A stretch of 6,915 bases of DNA. It comes from Thermoflexales bacterium. Its GTDB lineage: Bacteria; Chloroflexota; Anaerolineae; B4-G1; SLSP01. The stretch spans positions 1 to 6,915 of the forward strand of contig SLSP01000032.1 in NCBI GenBank assembly GCA_007130345.1, read 5' to 3'. A program made the position numbers and the translations under genes. Under the pieces are notes generated by a model that had not been told where the DNA came from, did no database searches, and saw only the letters and a list, made by a program, of their open reading frames with translations. Positions 1-4,837 of the stretch are shown in pieces (positions within the stretch are counted from its first letter, which is position 1; the number at the start of each line of letters is the position of its first letter).

Positions 1-65
1 ACGGATGAACACAGATTTCACGGATAAAACCCAAAAAATCCGTGTTTTTCCGTGTAAATCCGTGT
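1..65. repeat. Short 10-nt direct/inverted repeat block (ATCCGTGT type), cut by left edge
   Basis: Three consecutive 10-nt units are visible at 36-45, 46-55 and 56-65 (aaatccgtgt, ttttccgtgt, aaatccgtgt). Degenerate complementary units (acggat, acacagattt, cacggat) lie at 1-28, so the block can fold back on itself. No open reading frame of note covers it. Intergenic repeats of this look occur in several environmental bacterial phyla, and their function is unknown to me. The block probably continues to the left of the window. Confidence 0.6.
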
Positions 66-179
66 CCTTGCTTGAAATCAACCGGGGGCTTCTTCTTGTC
101 ACAGGGTTAGTTTTGCGCTACTGCGTTCTTTCAATAGAGTCATGGTTCCTTTTGAGGTATCCGCTAGTGAAGAAATGAA
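66..179. other. Unassigned intergenic stretch
   Basis: Between the 10-nt repeat block and the heptamer repeat I see no supported gene, no intrinsic terminator with a T-run and no convincing promoter. It lies downstream of the minus-strand membrane-protein gene, so transcripts from that gene may end in or beyond the heptamer hairpin at 180-291. Confidence 0.4.
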
Positions 180-291
180 ACGTGAGGCGTGAAGCGTCAA
201 ACGTGAAACGTCAAACGTCACCTCTCGGAATCAGCAGCCTTATATTGGCATAGGTTTTGACGTTTGACGCATGACGTTTGACGCTTCACGC
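180..291. repeat. Heptamer-built inverted repeat, copy 1
   Basis: The left arm at 180-221 is six consecutive 7-nt units of the form RCGTSAA (acgtgag, gcgtgaa, gcgtcaa, acgtgaa, acgtcaa, acgtcac). The right arm at 257-291 is five 7-nt units of the complementary form (ttgacgt, ttgacgc, atgacgt, ttgacgc, ttcacgc). Positions 187-221 pair with 257-291 at 31 of 35 positions around a 35-nt spacer. It lies just past the stop codon of the minus-strand membrane-protein gene, where it could act as a transcript-end hairpin, although no T-run follows. A second copy of the same design lies at 3303-3433, and 32 nt of the right arm and its flank (253-284) are identical to 3388-3419. Confidence 0.85.
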
Positions 292-299
292 ATCGTCAG

Positions 300-662
300 T
301 CATTCGCGGAGGAACAGCATCGCGGCCTTTTCGTTGAGGAGAATGTAGAAGGTGTAGGCGGATAGCACCGTCCCCAGGGGGAATTCAAACAGATAGAAGA
401 AGGCGATGATCAGGGCCATCACCCGCGCCCACGACTTGAGATTGAGCAGGCCGATGCCGACGACGATGCCGGGCGCGGCCACCAGGGTCAAAAAGCCGCC
501 GATCACTATGCCGATAAGGGTCATAAAGAGCGAGAAGTTGCGCGGGCCGAAGATGAAGAGACTCCCGCCAATCAGGAGCAGTAACAGGCTCAGGCCCAGC
601 AGCAGCGTGATCCCGCCCATAATAATATGCGACCAGCCCAAAATTTTGATGTTCGTTTCCAT
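300..662 (-). CDS. Small multi-pass membrane protein, unknown function
   Basis: A 120-residue, very hydrophobic protein of unknown function. Likely membrane helices are at about residues 12-38, 45-74, 80-94 and 96-110. Between helices 2 and 3 is a short polar turn (LNLKSWAR), and the last helices carry FEFPLGT followed by a YxxYxLL-like stretch. This pattern is seen in small bacterial integral membrane proteins annotated only as hypothetical. There is no signal peptide distinct from helix 1, and no catalytic or metal-binding motif is visible. The start is well supported: a perfect AAGGAGG (minus strand, 675-669) lies 6 nt before ATG 662. The gene is in the same direction as the dehydrogenase upstream, with an 85-nt gap containing a weak terminator-like hairpin. 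The protein is complete, ending just before the heptamer repeat. Confidence 0.8.
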   Translation of the reverse strand: METNIKILGWSHIIMGGITLLLGLSLLLLLIGGSLFIFGPRNFSLFMTLIGIVIGGFLTLVAAPGIVVGIGLLNLKSWARVMALIIAFFYLFEFPLGTVLSAYTFYILLNEKAAMLFLRE

Positions 663-668
663 AATGCG

Positions 669-675
669 CCTCCTT
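669..675 (-). promoter_or_regulatory. Strong Shine-Dalgarno of the membrane-protein gene
   Basis: The minus strand reads AAGGAGG, a full anti-16S complement, with a 6-nt spacer before ATG 662. It fixes the start of the 120-residue membrane protein. Confidence 0.85.
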
Positions 676-715
676 AAAAACGTAGGTGCCGCGTGATGCG
701 CGCGCTCTATCCTAC
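676..715 (-). terminator. Weak terminator-like hairpin after the dehydrogenase gene
   Basis: On the minus strand GTAGG (715-711) can pair with CCTAC (686-682), and inside it CGCG (704-701) with CGCG (693-690). The stem is followed by GTTTTT (681-676). It has an internal loop and is short, so termination would be weak. The T-run directly abuts the Shine-Dalgarno of the next gene. It could be partial termination after the dehydrogenase or chance. Confidence 0.25.
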
Positions 716-747
716 TTTACGCACTATGGGCGATAAGGTTGCAGCGT

Positions 748-1779
748 TCAGTAGCCCGCGTCCACATCGACGCGGTTGGGCGCGGCGTGGCCTTGCGCGA
801 CGGCGTTGAACAACGCGGCCAGCGCGGTCATCCGCAGCATGGCCGTCTGCTGCGCGCCGACCGCGCCCCCGCGATGGGGACTCAGCACCACGTTGTCGAG
901 TTCGTGGAAGGGGTACTCCGAAGGCCAGGTGTGGGCGCGGGCTTCTTCGTCCGGGGGATAGCGGTACCAGACATCGAGGCCGGCGGCGTGGAGCGCGCCG
1001 TCGCGCAGCGCGTGGTAGAGCGCGCCCTCCTCGACGATGGGGCCGCGTCCCACATTGACCAGCACCGCGCCCTCCGGCAACCTCGCCAACTCGTCCGCGC
1101 CGATGAGTCCCCGTGTCGCATCGGTGAGGGGCAACGTGATGATGAGGGCATCCGCGCGGGGCAGCAGGTCGGGCAGCGCATCCGGCCCGTACACCGCGTC
1201 GGGGCAATCGGGCGGCACGCGCTCCGGGTGGCGGCGCGTGGCGAGGACGCGCATCCCTAGCGCGCGGCAGCTTCGCGCCACCCGCTGGCCGATAGCGCCA
1301 TAGCCCAGGATGAGCGCGGTGCCGCCTTCCAACAGGCGGGCGCGCGGCGGCTGATAGCGCGGCGTCCAATCGCCGGCGCGCAGGGCGCGATCCAGGGGCA
1401 GGACGAACTTCGTCGCGGCCAGGAGCAGGGCCAGCACCAGTTCCGCCACCGGCGCGGCGTTGTGGTGCAAATTATGCACGGCGATGCCGGGGAATTCGCG
1501 CAGCAGATCGCGCGTGGTCACGGGCAGCCCGGCCCAGGGGATGACCAGCATCCGCAGATGCGGGCTGGCGGCGAGTTGCGCGCGCTCCGGTCGCCCCGTC
1601 ACCAGGACGTGATAGGCCGGGGGCGCGGGAAGCTCCGGCCCGCAGGTGATCTCGACCTGGGGGACGATCAACTCGCGCAGCCGGGCCAGCGGTTCGGGAT
1701 CGGGCGCGTGGACGAGGTGAACGCGCAGCGGGGTCACGGCGCGGCCTCGCGTAAGGGGGTAAGGTAGGCGGTGACACAC
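748..1779 (-). CDS. D-isomer specific 2-hydroxyacid dehydrogenase family protein
   Basis: A cytoplasmic NAD(P)-dependent oxidoreductase of the D-2-hydroxyacid dehydrogenase fold, the family that interconverts 2-keto acids and D-2-hydroxy acids. The substrate cannot be told from sequence. Counting from GTG 1779 (343 residues), the Rossmann motif GYGAIG is at 159-164, the substrate-binding and catalytic Arg of NVGRGP is R245, and the catalytic His of SPHRGG is H302. The family's usual Glu (in DVFxxEP) is replaced by Tyr: the protein reads DVWYRYP at 269-275. Catalysis may therefore differ, or this is a divergent subfamily. Start choice: GGAGG at 1792-1788 lies 8 nt before GTG 1779. The alternative GTG 1737 (329 residues) begins closer to the first beta strand (LRVHLVHAP). 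A GTG at 1848 sits inside a terminator stem and is unlikely. A strong terminator precedes the gene. Confidence 0.85.
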   Translation of the reverse strand: MCHRLPYPLTRGRAVTPLRVHLVHAPDPEPLARLRELIVPQVEITCGPELPAPPAYHVLVTGRPERAQLAASPHLRMLVIPWAGLPVTTRDLLREFPGIAVHNLHHNAAPVAELVLALLLAATKFVLPLDRALRAGDWTPRYQPPRARLLEGGTALILGYGAIGQRVARSCRALGMRVLATRRHPERVPPDCPDAVYGPDALPDLLPRADALIITLPLTDATRGLIGADELARLPEGAVLVNVGRGPIVEEGALYHALRDGALHAAGLDVWYRYPPDEEARAHTWPSEYPFHELDNVVLSPHRGGAVGAQQTAMLRMTALAALFNAVAQGHAAPNRVDVDAGY

Positions 1780-1781
1780 AT
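1734..1781 (-). CDS. Possible 15-codon leader ORF overlapping the dehydrogenase start
   Basis: ATG 1781, 6 nt after GGAGG, opens a 15-codon frame (MCVTAYLTPLREAAP) that ends in TGA 1736-1734. This stop overlaps GTG 1737 of the dehydrogenase frame as GTGA. The arrangement is that of a translationally coupled leader peptide. The competing reading is that the same Shine-Dalgarno serves the in-frame GTG 1779, whose first base is the last base of this ATG, and the small frame is incidental. There is no run of a regulatory amino acid in it. Confidence 0.25.
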   Translation of the reverse strand: MCVTAYLTPLREAAP

Positions 1782-1787
1782 CAGAGA

Positions 1788-1792
1788 CCTCC
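1788..1792 (-). promoter_or_regulatory. Shine-Dalgarno serving two overlapping starts
   Basis: GGAGG on the minus strand is 6 nt from ATG 1781 (small leader frame) and 8 nt from GTG 1779 (dehydrogenase frame). Both spacings are workable, so this site decides the start but does not by itself say which frame is used. Confidence 0.6.
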
Positions 1793-1814
1793 GTTACATT
1801 TTTTGCGACGGTGC

Positions 1815-1845
1815 AAAAAAACATCCCGGCCAGCAGCCGGGATGT
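1815..1845 (-). terminator. Strong intrinsic terminator upstream of the dehydrogenase
   Basis: The minus strand reads ACATCCCGGC (1845-1836), loop TGCTG, then GCCGGGATGT (1830-1821). This is a perfect 10-bp stem followed directly by six more T (1820-1815), seven counting the last stem base. No T-run follows on the plus strand, so it works on minus-strand transcripts only. It could end the histidine-kinase transcript or act as an attenuator for the dehydrogenase, whose Shine-Dalgarno starts only about 22 nt further on. The T-run can also pair with a downstream GCAAAAAA (1806-1799), a possible competing fold. Confidence 0.85.
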
Positions 1846-1851
1846 CACAAT

Positions 1852-1995
1852 CTAGTACAGCGCGGCGGAAGTCCCTTCCCAGTTAGCCCCGCTCAGAGCG
1901 GATCGTCAGATCCGCGACTACGCGGCGAACCGGGGAACTGACGTTCCCCTTGGAGCACATTCAACTGGGGAGTTATTTATGCCGCGCTGTACTAG
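1852..1995. repeat. 144-bp palindromic element with perfect 15-bp inverted ends (MITE-like or structured RNA)
   Basis: CTAGTACAGCGCGGC at 1852-1866 is exactly inverted at 1981-1995. Inside are further complementary segments: cccagtt 1878-1884 with aactggg 1963-1969; ccgct 1889-1893 with agcgg 1897-1901; gcggatc 1898-1904 with gatccgc 1909-1915 (this overlaps the previous stem, so the two are alternatives); and ggggaac 1932-1938 with gttcccc 1943-1949. The whole can fold as a closed multi-branch structure on either strand. No ORF is inside. The outermost CTAG/TA is a target-site type used by some IS5- and IS630-like elements, which fits a non-autonomous mobile element. The position in a leader just before a terminator fits a regulatory RNA. 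I do not recognise a known Rfam class. Confidence 0.75.
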
Positions 1996-2049
1996 CCAGA
2001 ACTCAGGGCGATTCAGGGTGCGCGACCAGTGCGGCAGGCGCGGCTCCGG
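1996..2049. other. Short spacer between the palindromic element and the kinase stop codon
   Basis: These 54 nt separate the TAA of the histidine-kinase-like gene (2052-2050) from the inverted end of the palindromic element. I see no further hairpin with a T-run and no gene. The kinase transcript would therefore run on into the palindromic element and the terminator at 1845-1815. Confidence 0.4.
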
Positions 2050-3117
2050 TTAAATCGCCAGGCTCTCGGCGATGCGGGCCGGCAACCACAGTGAACTGGT
2101 GATGACGTTGCCTTCTCGAACCAGCGTGTACCCGCCCCCCATATCTTTGCAAAACTGTTTGCTGACAATCAGCCCGACATCATCCGAGGCCGGGAGATCG
2201 CCCTCTTCCAGCGACAACTCCGCGTTTTCTGGCAAGCCCCCGCTGATCTCGAAGATGATGCGATCCACGTTATCGACTTTGCGGCGGCTGGCGGTGACGC
2301 TGAGATCGCCGTTTTCAAAGAGCCGCCCGATGTAGAAAAGCAGGCTAAGAACAATCCACCGCGCTTCTGAAGCGCCTCCGCTCATAGAACCTAACTCTGC
2401 TTCACCGGTAACGGTGAGGGTATGCCCGTTTCGGGCGAGGATCGGCTGCGCGGTGTGCATCACGTCGCCCAACAGGTCGGATACCTCGAAGGCGCGGGCG
2501 TAGATGTTGGTCTTGGCCGCGTCGGCTTTGGCGGCCTCAAAGAGATCGTTAATCATCGTCAGCAACTTCTGCCCCGCCTCGTAAATCGAGGTCAAGTCCT
2601 GCTGTTGGAACTCGGTGATGGGGCCATCAATCCCCTTGAGGATCACCCGCGAGAAGCCGGTGACGGCGTTGATGGGCGTTTTGAGGTCGTGCCCCATTTT
2701 CGACATCGCGCTCATCCCGAACTGCCTGGCGCGCTCGGCCTTGCTTATGAAGAAGCCCTGAGTCAGCGAGACCAAGAGCATGGTTACACGTGGCTGGAGC
2801 ACAGCCTGTTGTTCCGGGGAGAGGCCCCGCGGCAGTTGCTCGGCCAGGAAGGCGCAGATTTGCGTGATGCTGTCGGTAGCCCAATTATCCCACGCTTCCA
2901 GGGCACTGCCGATTTTACGGGCACCTTCTGGGCGGAAGGGTTCCGACACTAGTTGGCGAATCAGCGCGTCCGTGAATTCTTCCAGGCGCGCGAGGGTCGC
3001 GTCGCGTTCAGGGGCCACTGGACTGAGGCTATTGATTAGACCTAACCAGTCCGAGGCGATCTCCTCCACCCGCCCGACCAGATGCTCCTCGATTTGGGCT
3101 AACTCGGTTCCATTCAT
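2050..3117 (-). CDS. Orphan sensor histidine-kinase-like protein with degenerate ATPase domain
   Basis: A 355-residue protein with no obvious membrane helix, so probably cytoplasmic. Residues 1-125 form a helical N-terminal region (ending LVSLTQGFFISKAERARQ) somewhat like N-terminal modules of Rsb-type stress regulators; this is a weak resemblance. A HisKA dimerisation domain follows at about 135-200 with the phospho-acceptor box HDLKTP at 143-148 (His143), which looks intact. The C-terminal third (about 205-352) aligns in shape with HATPase_c but its boxes are eroded. The N-box reads LSLLFYIGRLFENG without the Mg-binding Asn, the DTGIG box is replaced by EISGGLP, and the GTGLGL box by DDVGLIVS; only the later KDMGGG is recognisable. 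It may lack kinase activity and act as a phosphatase, acceptor or scaffold. No response regulator is adjacent. ATG 3117 is preceded by GGAGTGAAGG. Confidence 0.85.
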   Translation of the reverse strand: MNGTELAQIEEHLVGRVEEIASDWLGLINSLSPVAPERDATLARLEEFTDALIRQLVSEPFRPEGARKIGSALEAWDNWATDSITQICAFLAEQLPRGLSPEQQAVLQPRVTMLLVSLTQGFFISKAERARQFGMSAMSKMGHDLKTPINAVTGFSRVILKGIDGPITEFQQQDLTSIYEAGQKLLTMINDLFEAAKADAAKTNIYARAFEVSDLLGDVMHTAQPILARNGHTLTVTGEAELGSMSGGASEARWIVLSLLFYIGRLFENGDLSVTASRRKVDNVDRIIFEISGGLPENAELSLEEGDLPASDDVGLIVSKQFCKDMGGGYTLVREGNVITSSLWLPARIAESLAI

Positions 3118-3175
3118 TTTCCTTCACTCCACCAGACAAGTTCTAAACAGTCGATAAGGTCAGCAACACGGGTTA

Positions 3176-3204
3176 ATAATATCACGTTCTGTGAATAACG
3201 CGAA
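3176..3204 (-). promoter_or_regulatory. Candidate promoter for the kinase-like gene
   Basis: On the minus strand a TATTAT hexamer (3181-3176, 5/6 to the sigma70 -10 consensus) lies 17 nt from TTCGCG (3204-3199, 3/6 to TTGACA). A transcript would start about 50 nt before ATG 3117. The -35 match is poor and the assignment rests mainly on the -10 and the spacing. Confidence 0.3.
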
Positions 3205-3224
3205 CATGGATCGCGGATAGGGGC

Positions 3225-3253
3225 TATTCAAGCCTTACCAACCGTGCTATAAT
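3225..3253 (+). promoter_or_regulatory. Candidate promoter for the FHA/ferritin/pepA cluster
   Basis: A perfect TATAAT is at 3248-3253, with TATTCA (3/6 to TTGACA) 17 nt upstream at 3225-3230. A transcript from here would begin near 3260 and carry the whole heptamer inverted repeat in a leader of about 200 nt before ATG 3463. The -10 is convincing, the -35 is weak. Confidence 0.4.
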
Positions 3254-3302
3254 TAAGACGTGAGGGCAACGCGCGGCTTGAGGCTTTTGATGATACTGTT
3301 TG

Positions 3303-3433
3303 GCGTGAAACGTGAAACGTCAAACGTCAAACGTGAAGCGTCACGGAGGCCAAAGTCCCCTGCCCCCCTGTGGACGATCAGAAGCGTGGTTTTGACGTTT
3401 GACGCATGACGTTTGACGCATGACGTTTGACGC
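3303..3433. repeat. Heptamer-built inverted repeat, copy 2
   Basis: The left arm at 3303-3344 is six 7-nt units (gcgtgaa, acgtgaa, acgtcaa, acgtcaa, acgtgaa, gcgtcac). The right arm at 3392-3433 is six units (ttgacgt, ttgacgc, atgacgt, ttgacgc, atgacgt, ttgacgc). The arms pair at 33 of 42 positions around a 47-nt spacer at 3345-3391 that is unlike the spacer of copy 1. The order of unit variants differs from copy 1, so arms appear to expand and reshuffle in 7-nt steps. It ends 29 nt before the FHA-TM2 start codon and would sit in the 5' leader. Confidence 0.85.
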
Positions 3434-3452
3434 TCAACCAACACCTAATTTT

Positions 3453-3460
3453 GGAGGGAG
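3453..3460 (+). promoter_or_regulatory. Shine-Dalgarno fixing the FHA-TM2 start
   Basis: GGAGGGAG lies directly before ATG 3463. It rules out the in-frame TTG at 3427, which sits inside the last repeat heptamer and has no ribosome binding site. Confidence 0.75.
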
Positions 3461-3462
3461 CT

Positions 3463-4296
3463 ATGAAGTTAATTTTGAACGATGGGCGACCCTATCCACT
3501 TCAGAAAAACCAGATCAGCATTGGTCGCGCGCCCGTCAACGATATTCAAATCACGGAAGACCTGGCCTCCGGCCAACACGCCACGCTCTACCGCGAGGGG
3601 CACACCTACGCGATTACCGATCACAACAGCACGAACGGCACCTACGTCAACGAGCAGCGCGTGCAAGGCTCGTACCTCCTCCAATCCGGGGATGTGATCC
3701 GCATTGGGCGCACGACGCTGCGCGTGGTGGCCGAGGCCCAAACCGCCCCCACCGCCGTCGATATGCACCGTGCGCCGAATTACGCGCCCCAGGCCCCGCC
3801 TCCACCACCGCCACCGCCCCCGCAGCAGCAACCGGCTTATTACCAGCAACCGGTCTATCCGCCGCCGGCCTATCCCCCGCCACCCGGTTACGCGGGCCGG
3901 CCACCCTCCCCCCAAACCGAAGGGGCCGCGACCGTCGCCTTGTGGCTGGAAATCGTCTTCGGCATCTTTGGGCTGTTGGGCGTCGGCCACGTCTACACGG
4001 GACGTATCGGCCTGGGCATTCTGGCGATGATTGCCTGGTGGATCTACATTGGCATATCCTGGACGATAACCGGGATAACGTTCGGCCTCTTCAGTTGCCT
4101 GGCAATTCCGCTCTATATCGCCATCCCCATCATCTCCGGCGTCCAGGCGCGCTCTTATATGCGCCAGCGCGGCGGCAGCGGGAGTTGGGGATCGGTGGGG
4201 CTGGTCGCCGGGTGCGGCTGTCTGCTGGTCATCGCGGCCACCGTCGGCCTGTTTTTGGCCCTGGGCGGACTCGCTATCTTAGCCGAGACGATGTGA
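3463..4296 (+). CDS. FHA domain - proline-rich linker - TM2 domain membrane protein
   Basis: A 277-residue protein. An N-terminal forkhead-associated domain at about 1-92 binds phosphothreonine peptides in this family. Visible signatures are the GR pair (21-22), SGQH (36-39, where the more usual second residue is Arg) and NSTNGTYVN (55-63). A proline/glutamine/tyrosine-rich linker follows (about 105-152, with nine consecutive Pro at 112-120). Then comes a TM2-type membrane module at about 155-230 with GVGHVYTGRIGLGI (173-186), and a last membrane helix at about 246-273. The FHA domain presumably faces the cytoplasm and reads phosphorylation by a Ser/Thr kinase, none of which is encoded here. 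It is the first gene of the plus-strand cluster, 28 nt before the ferritin-like gene. The exact partner and role are unknown. Confidence 0.9.
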   Translation: MKLILNDGRPYPLQKNQISIGRAPVNDIQITEDLASGQHATLYREGHTYAITDHNSTNGTYVNEQRVQGSYLLQSGDVIRIGRTTLRVVAEAQTAPTAVDMHRAPNYAPQAPPPPPPPPPQQQPAYYQQPVYPPPAYPPPPGYAGRPPSPQTEGAATVALWLEIVFGIFGLLGVGHVYTGRIGLGILAMIAWWIYIGISWTITGITFGLFSCLAIPLYIAIPIISGVQARSYMRQRGGSGSWGSVGLVAGCGCLLVIAATVGLFLALGGLAILAETM

Positions 4297-4324
4297 GCGC
4301 GGCACGCTATCCCAGGAGATCACG

Positions 4325-4837
4325 ATGAATAACACGATACCCCAATCTTTGACGCTGGCCCAATGCTTCGAGCGCGCCCTCATCGCCGAGCATTTTCTGC
4401 GTGATCTGTACCTGGCCCTCGCGCAGAAGTTCGCCGCTTTCCCCCAACTGGTGGATTTTTGGGAGGACATGGCCGGGGATGAAGTCATCCACGCGCAGCG
4501 GCTCGTCGCGCAGCGGGACGCGCTCTCTGCGGAGCAATTACAGCGCCCCGCCGACATGCCCGCGACCCTGGAAGAGATGCTGCGCACCTGCCACTTTTCC
4601 GTCGAGGAGGCCGTCGCCGACATCCACGACTTCCACGCGGCGTACAACCTGACCGTCGAACTGGAGAATTCGGAGATCAACGACGTGTTCATCTTCCTCA
4701 CCACCCAATTCCTGGCGGATAACGACGCGGTGAAAGCGCTGATCGTCAGCAAACTCCAGGATCACGTCAACAAAGTGATGAGCTTGTCAGAACGTTTCGG
4801 CGGCATCGAAGGCCGCCGCCTGATCAAGAGCCAGTGA
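4325..4837 (+). CDS. Ferritin-like (rubrerythrin-type four-helix) protein, copy A
   Basis: A 170-residue all-helical cytoplasmic protein of the ferritin-like superfamily. Members hold a di-iron or related metal site and serve in iron or peroxide handling, but the exact activity here is unknown. Candidate ligands are E22 in helix A, E53xxH56 in helix B (DEVIHAQRL), E112 with E114/E117 in helix C (VELENSE) and H147 in helix D (LQDH). Helix D lacks the usual Glu of ExxH, so the metal site may be atypical. No rubredoxin-like CxxC domain is present. It is clearly paralogous to the protein starting at 6421 (shared KFA..P....FWE, E..HA, SAEQ...PAD, FSVE, E.E.SE). AGGAG at 4314-4318 precedes ATG 4325. 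It lies between FHA-TM2 and pepA, probably co-transcribed. Confidence 0.8.
   Translation: MNNTIPQSLTLAQCFERALIAEHFLRDLYLALAQKFAAFPQLVDFWEDMAGDEVIHAQRLVAQRDALSAEQLQRPADMPATLEEMLRTCHFSVEEAVADIHDFHAAYNLTVELENSEINDVFIFLTTQFLADNDAVKALIVSKLQDHVNKVMSLSERFGGIEGRRLIKSQ

Larger units (their letters stand above)
3118..3462. other. Divergent intergenic control region
   Basis: This 345-nt gap separates the minus-strand kinase-like gene from the plus-strand FHA-TM2 gene. It contains a promoter-like pair for each direction (3176-3204 minus, 3225-3253 plus), a short inverted repeat at 3199-3215 (cgcga, 7 nt, tcgcg) overlapping the minus-strand -35 region, the heptamer inverted repeat at 3303-3433, and the Shine-Dalgarno at 3453-3460. 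A 63-codon minus-strand frame at 3253-3444 is made largely of repeat sequence and I do not regard it as a gene. Confidence 0.6.

Noticed and set aside
180..291. Possible CRISPR array or attachment site
   Set aside because: Units are contiguous 7-mers without spacers, and arms are inverted rather than directly repeated; no cas or integrase gene is present.
739..1260. 173-codon plus-strand frame opposite the dehydrogenase
   Set aside because: Antisense shadow in GC-rich coding DNA, with no ribosome site or family motif.
707..1369. 220-codon minus-strand frame inside the dehydrogenase gene
   Set aside because: Arg/Pro/Ala-rich low-complexity translation typical of an out-of-frame shadow; the dehydrogenase frame has clear family motifs.
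1852..1995. 6S RNA, SRP RNA, T-box, TPP or SAM riboswitch
   Set aside because: I looked for the conserved segments of these classes that I know and found none; only the general stem-loop architecture is suggestive.
3253..3444. 63-codon minus-strand frame across the heptamer repeat
   Set aside because: Made largely of repeat units, with no ribosome site and no family resemblance.
3420..4328. 302-codon plus-strand frame overlapping the FHA-TM2 gene
   Set aside because: Starts inside a repeat heptamer and gives Arg/His/Pro-rich translation; the other frame encodes recognisable FHA and TM2 domains with a good ribosome site.
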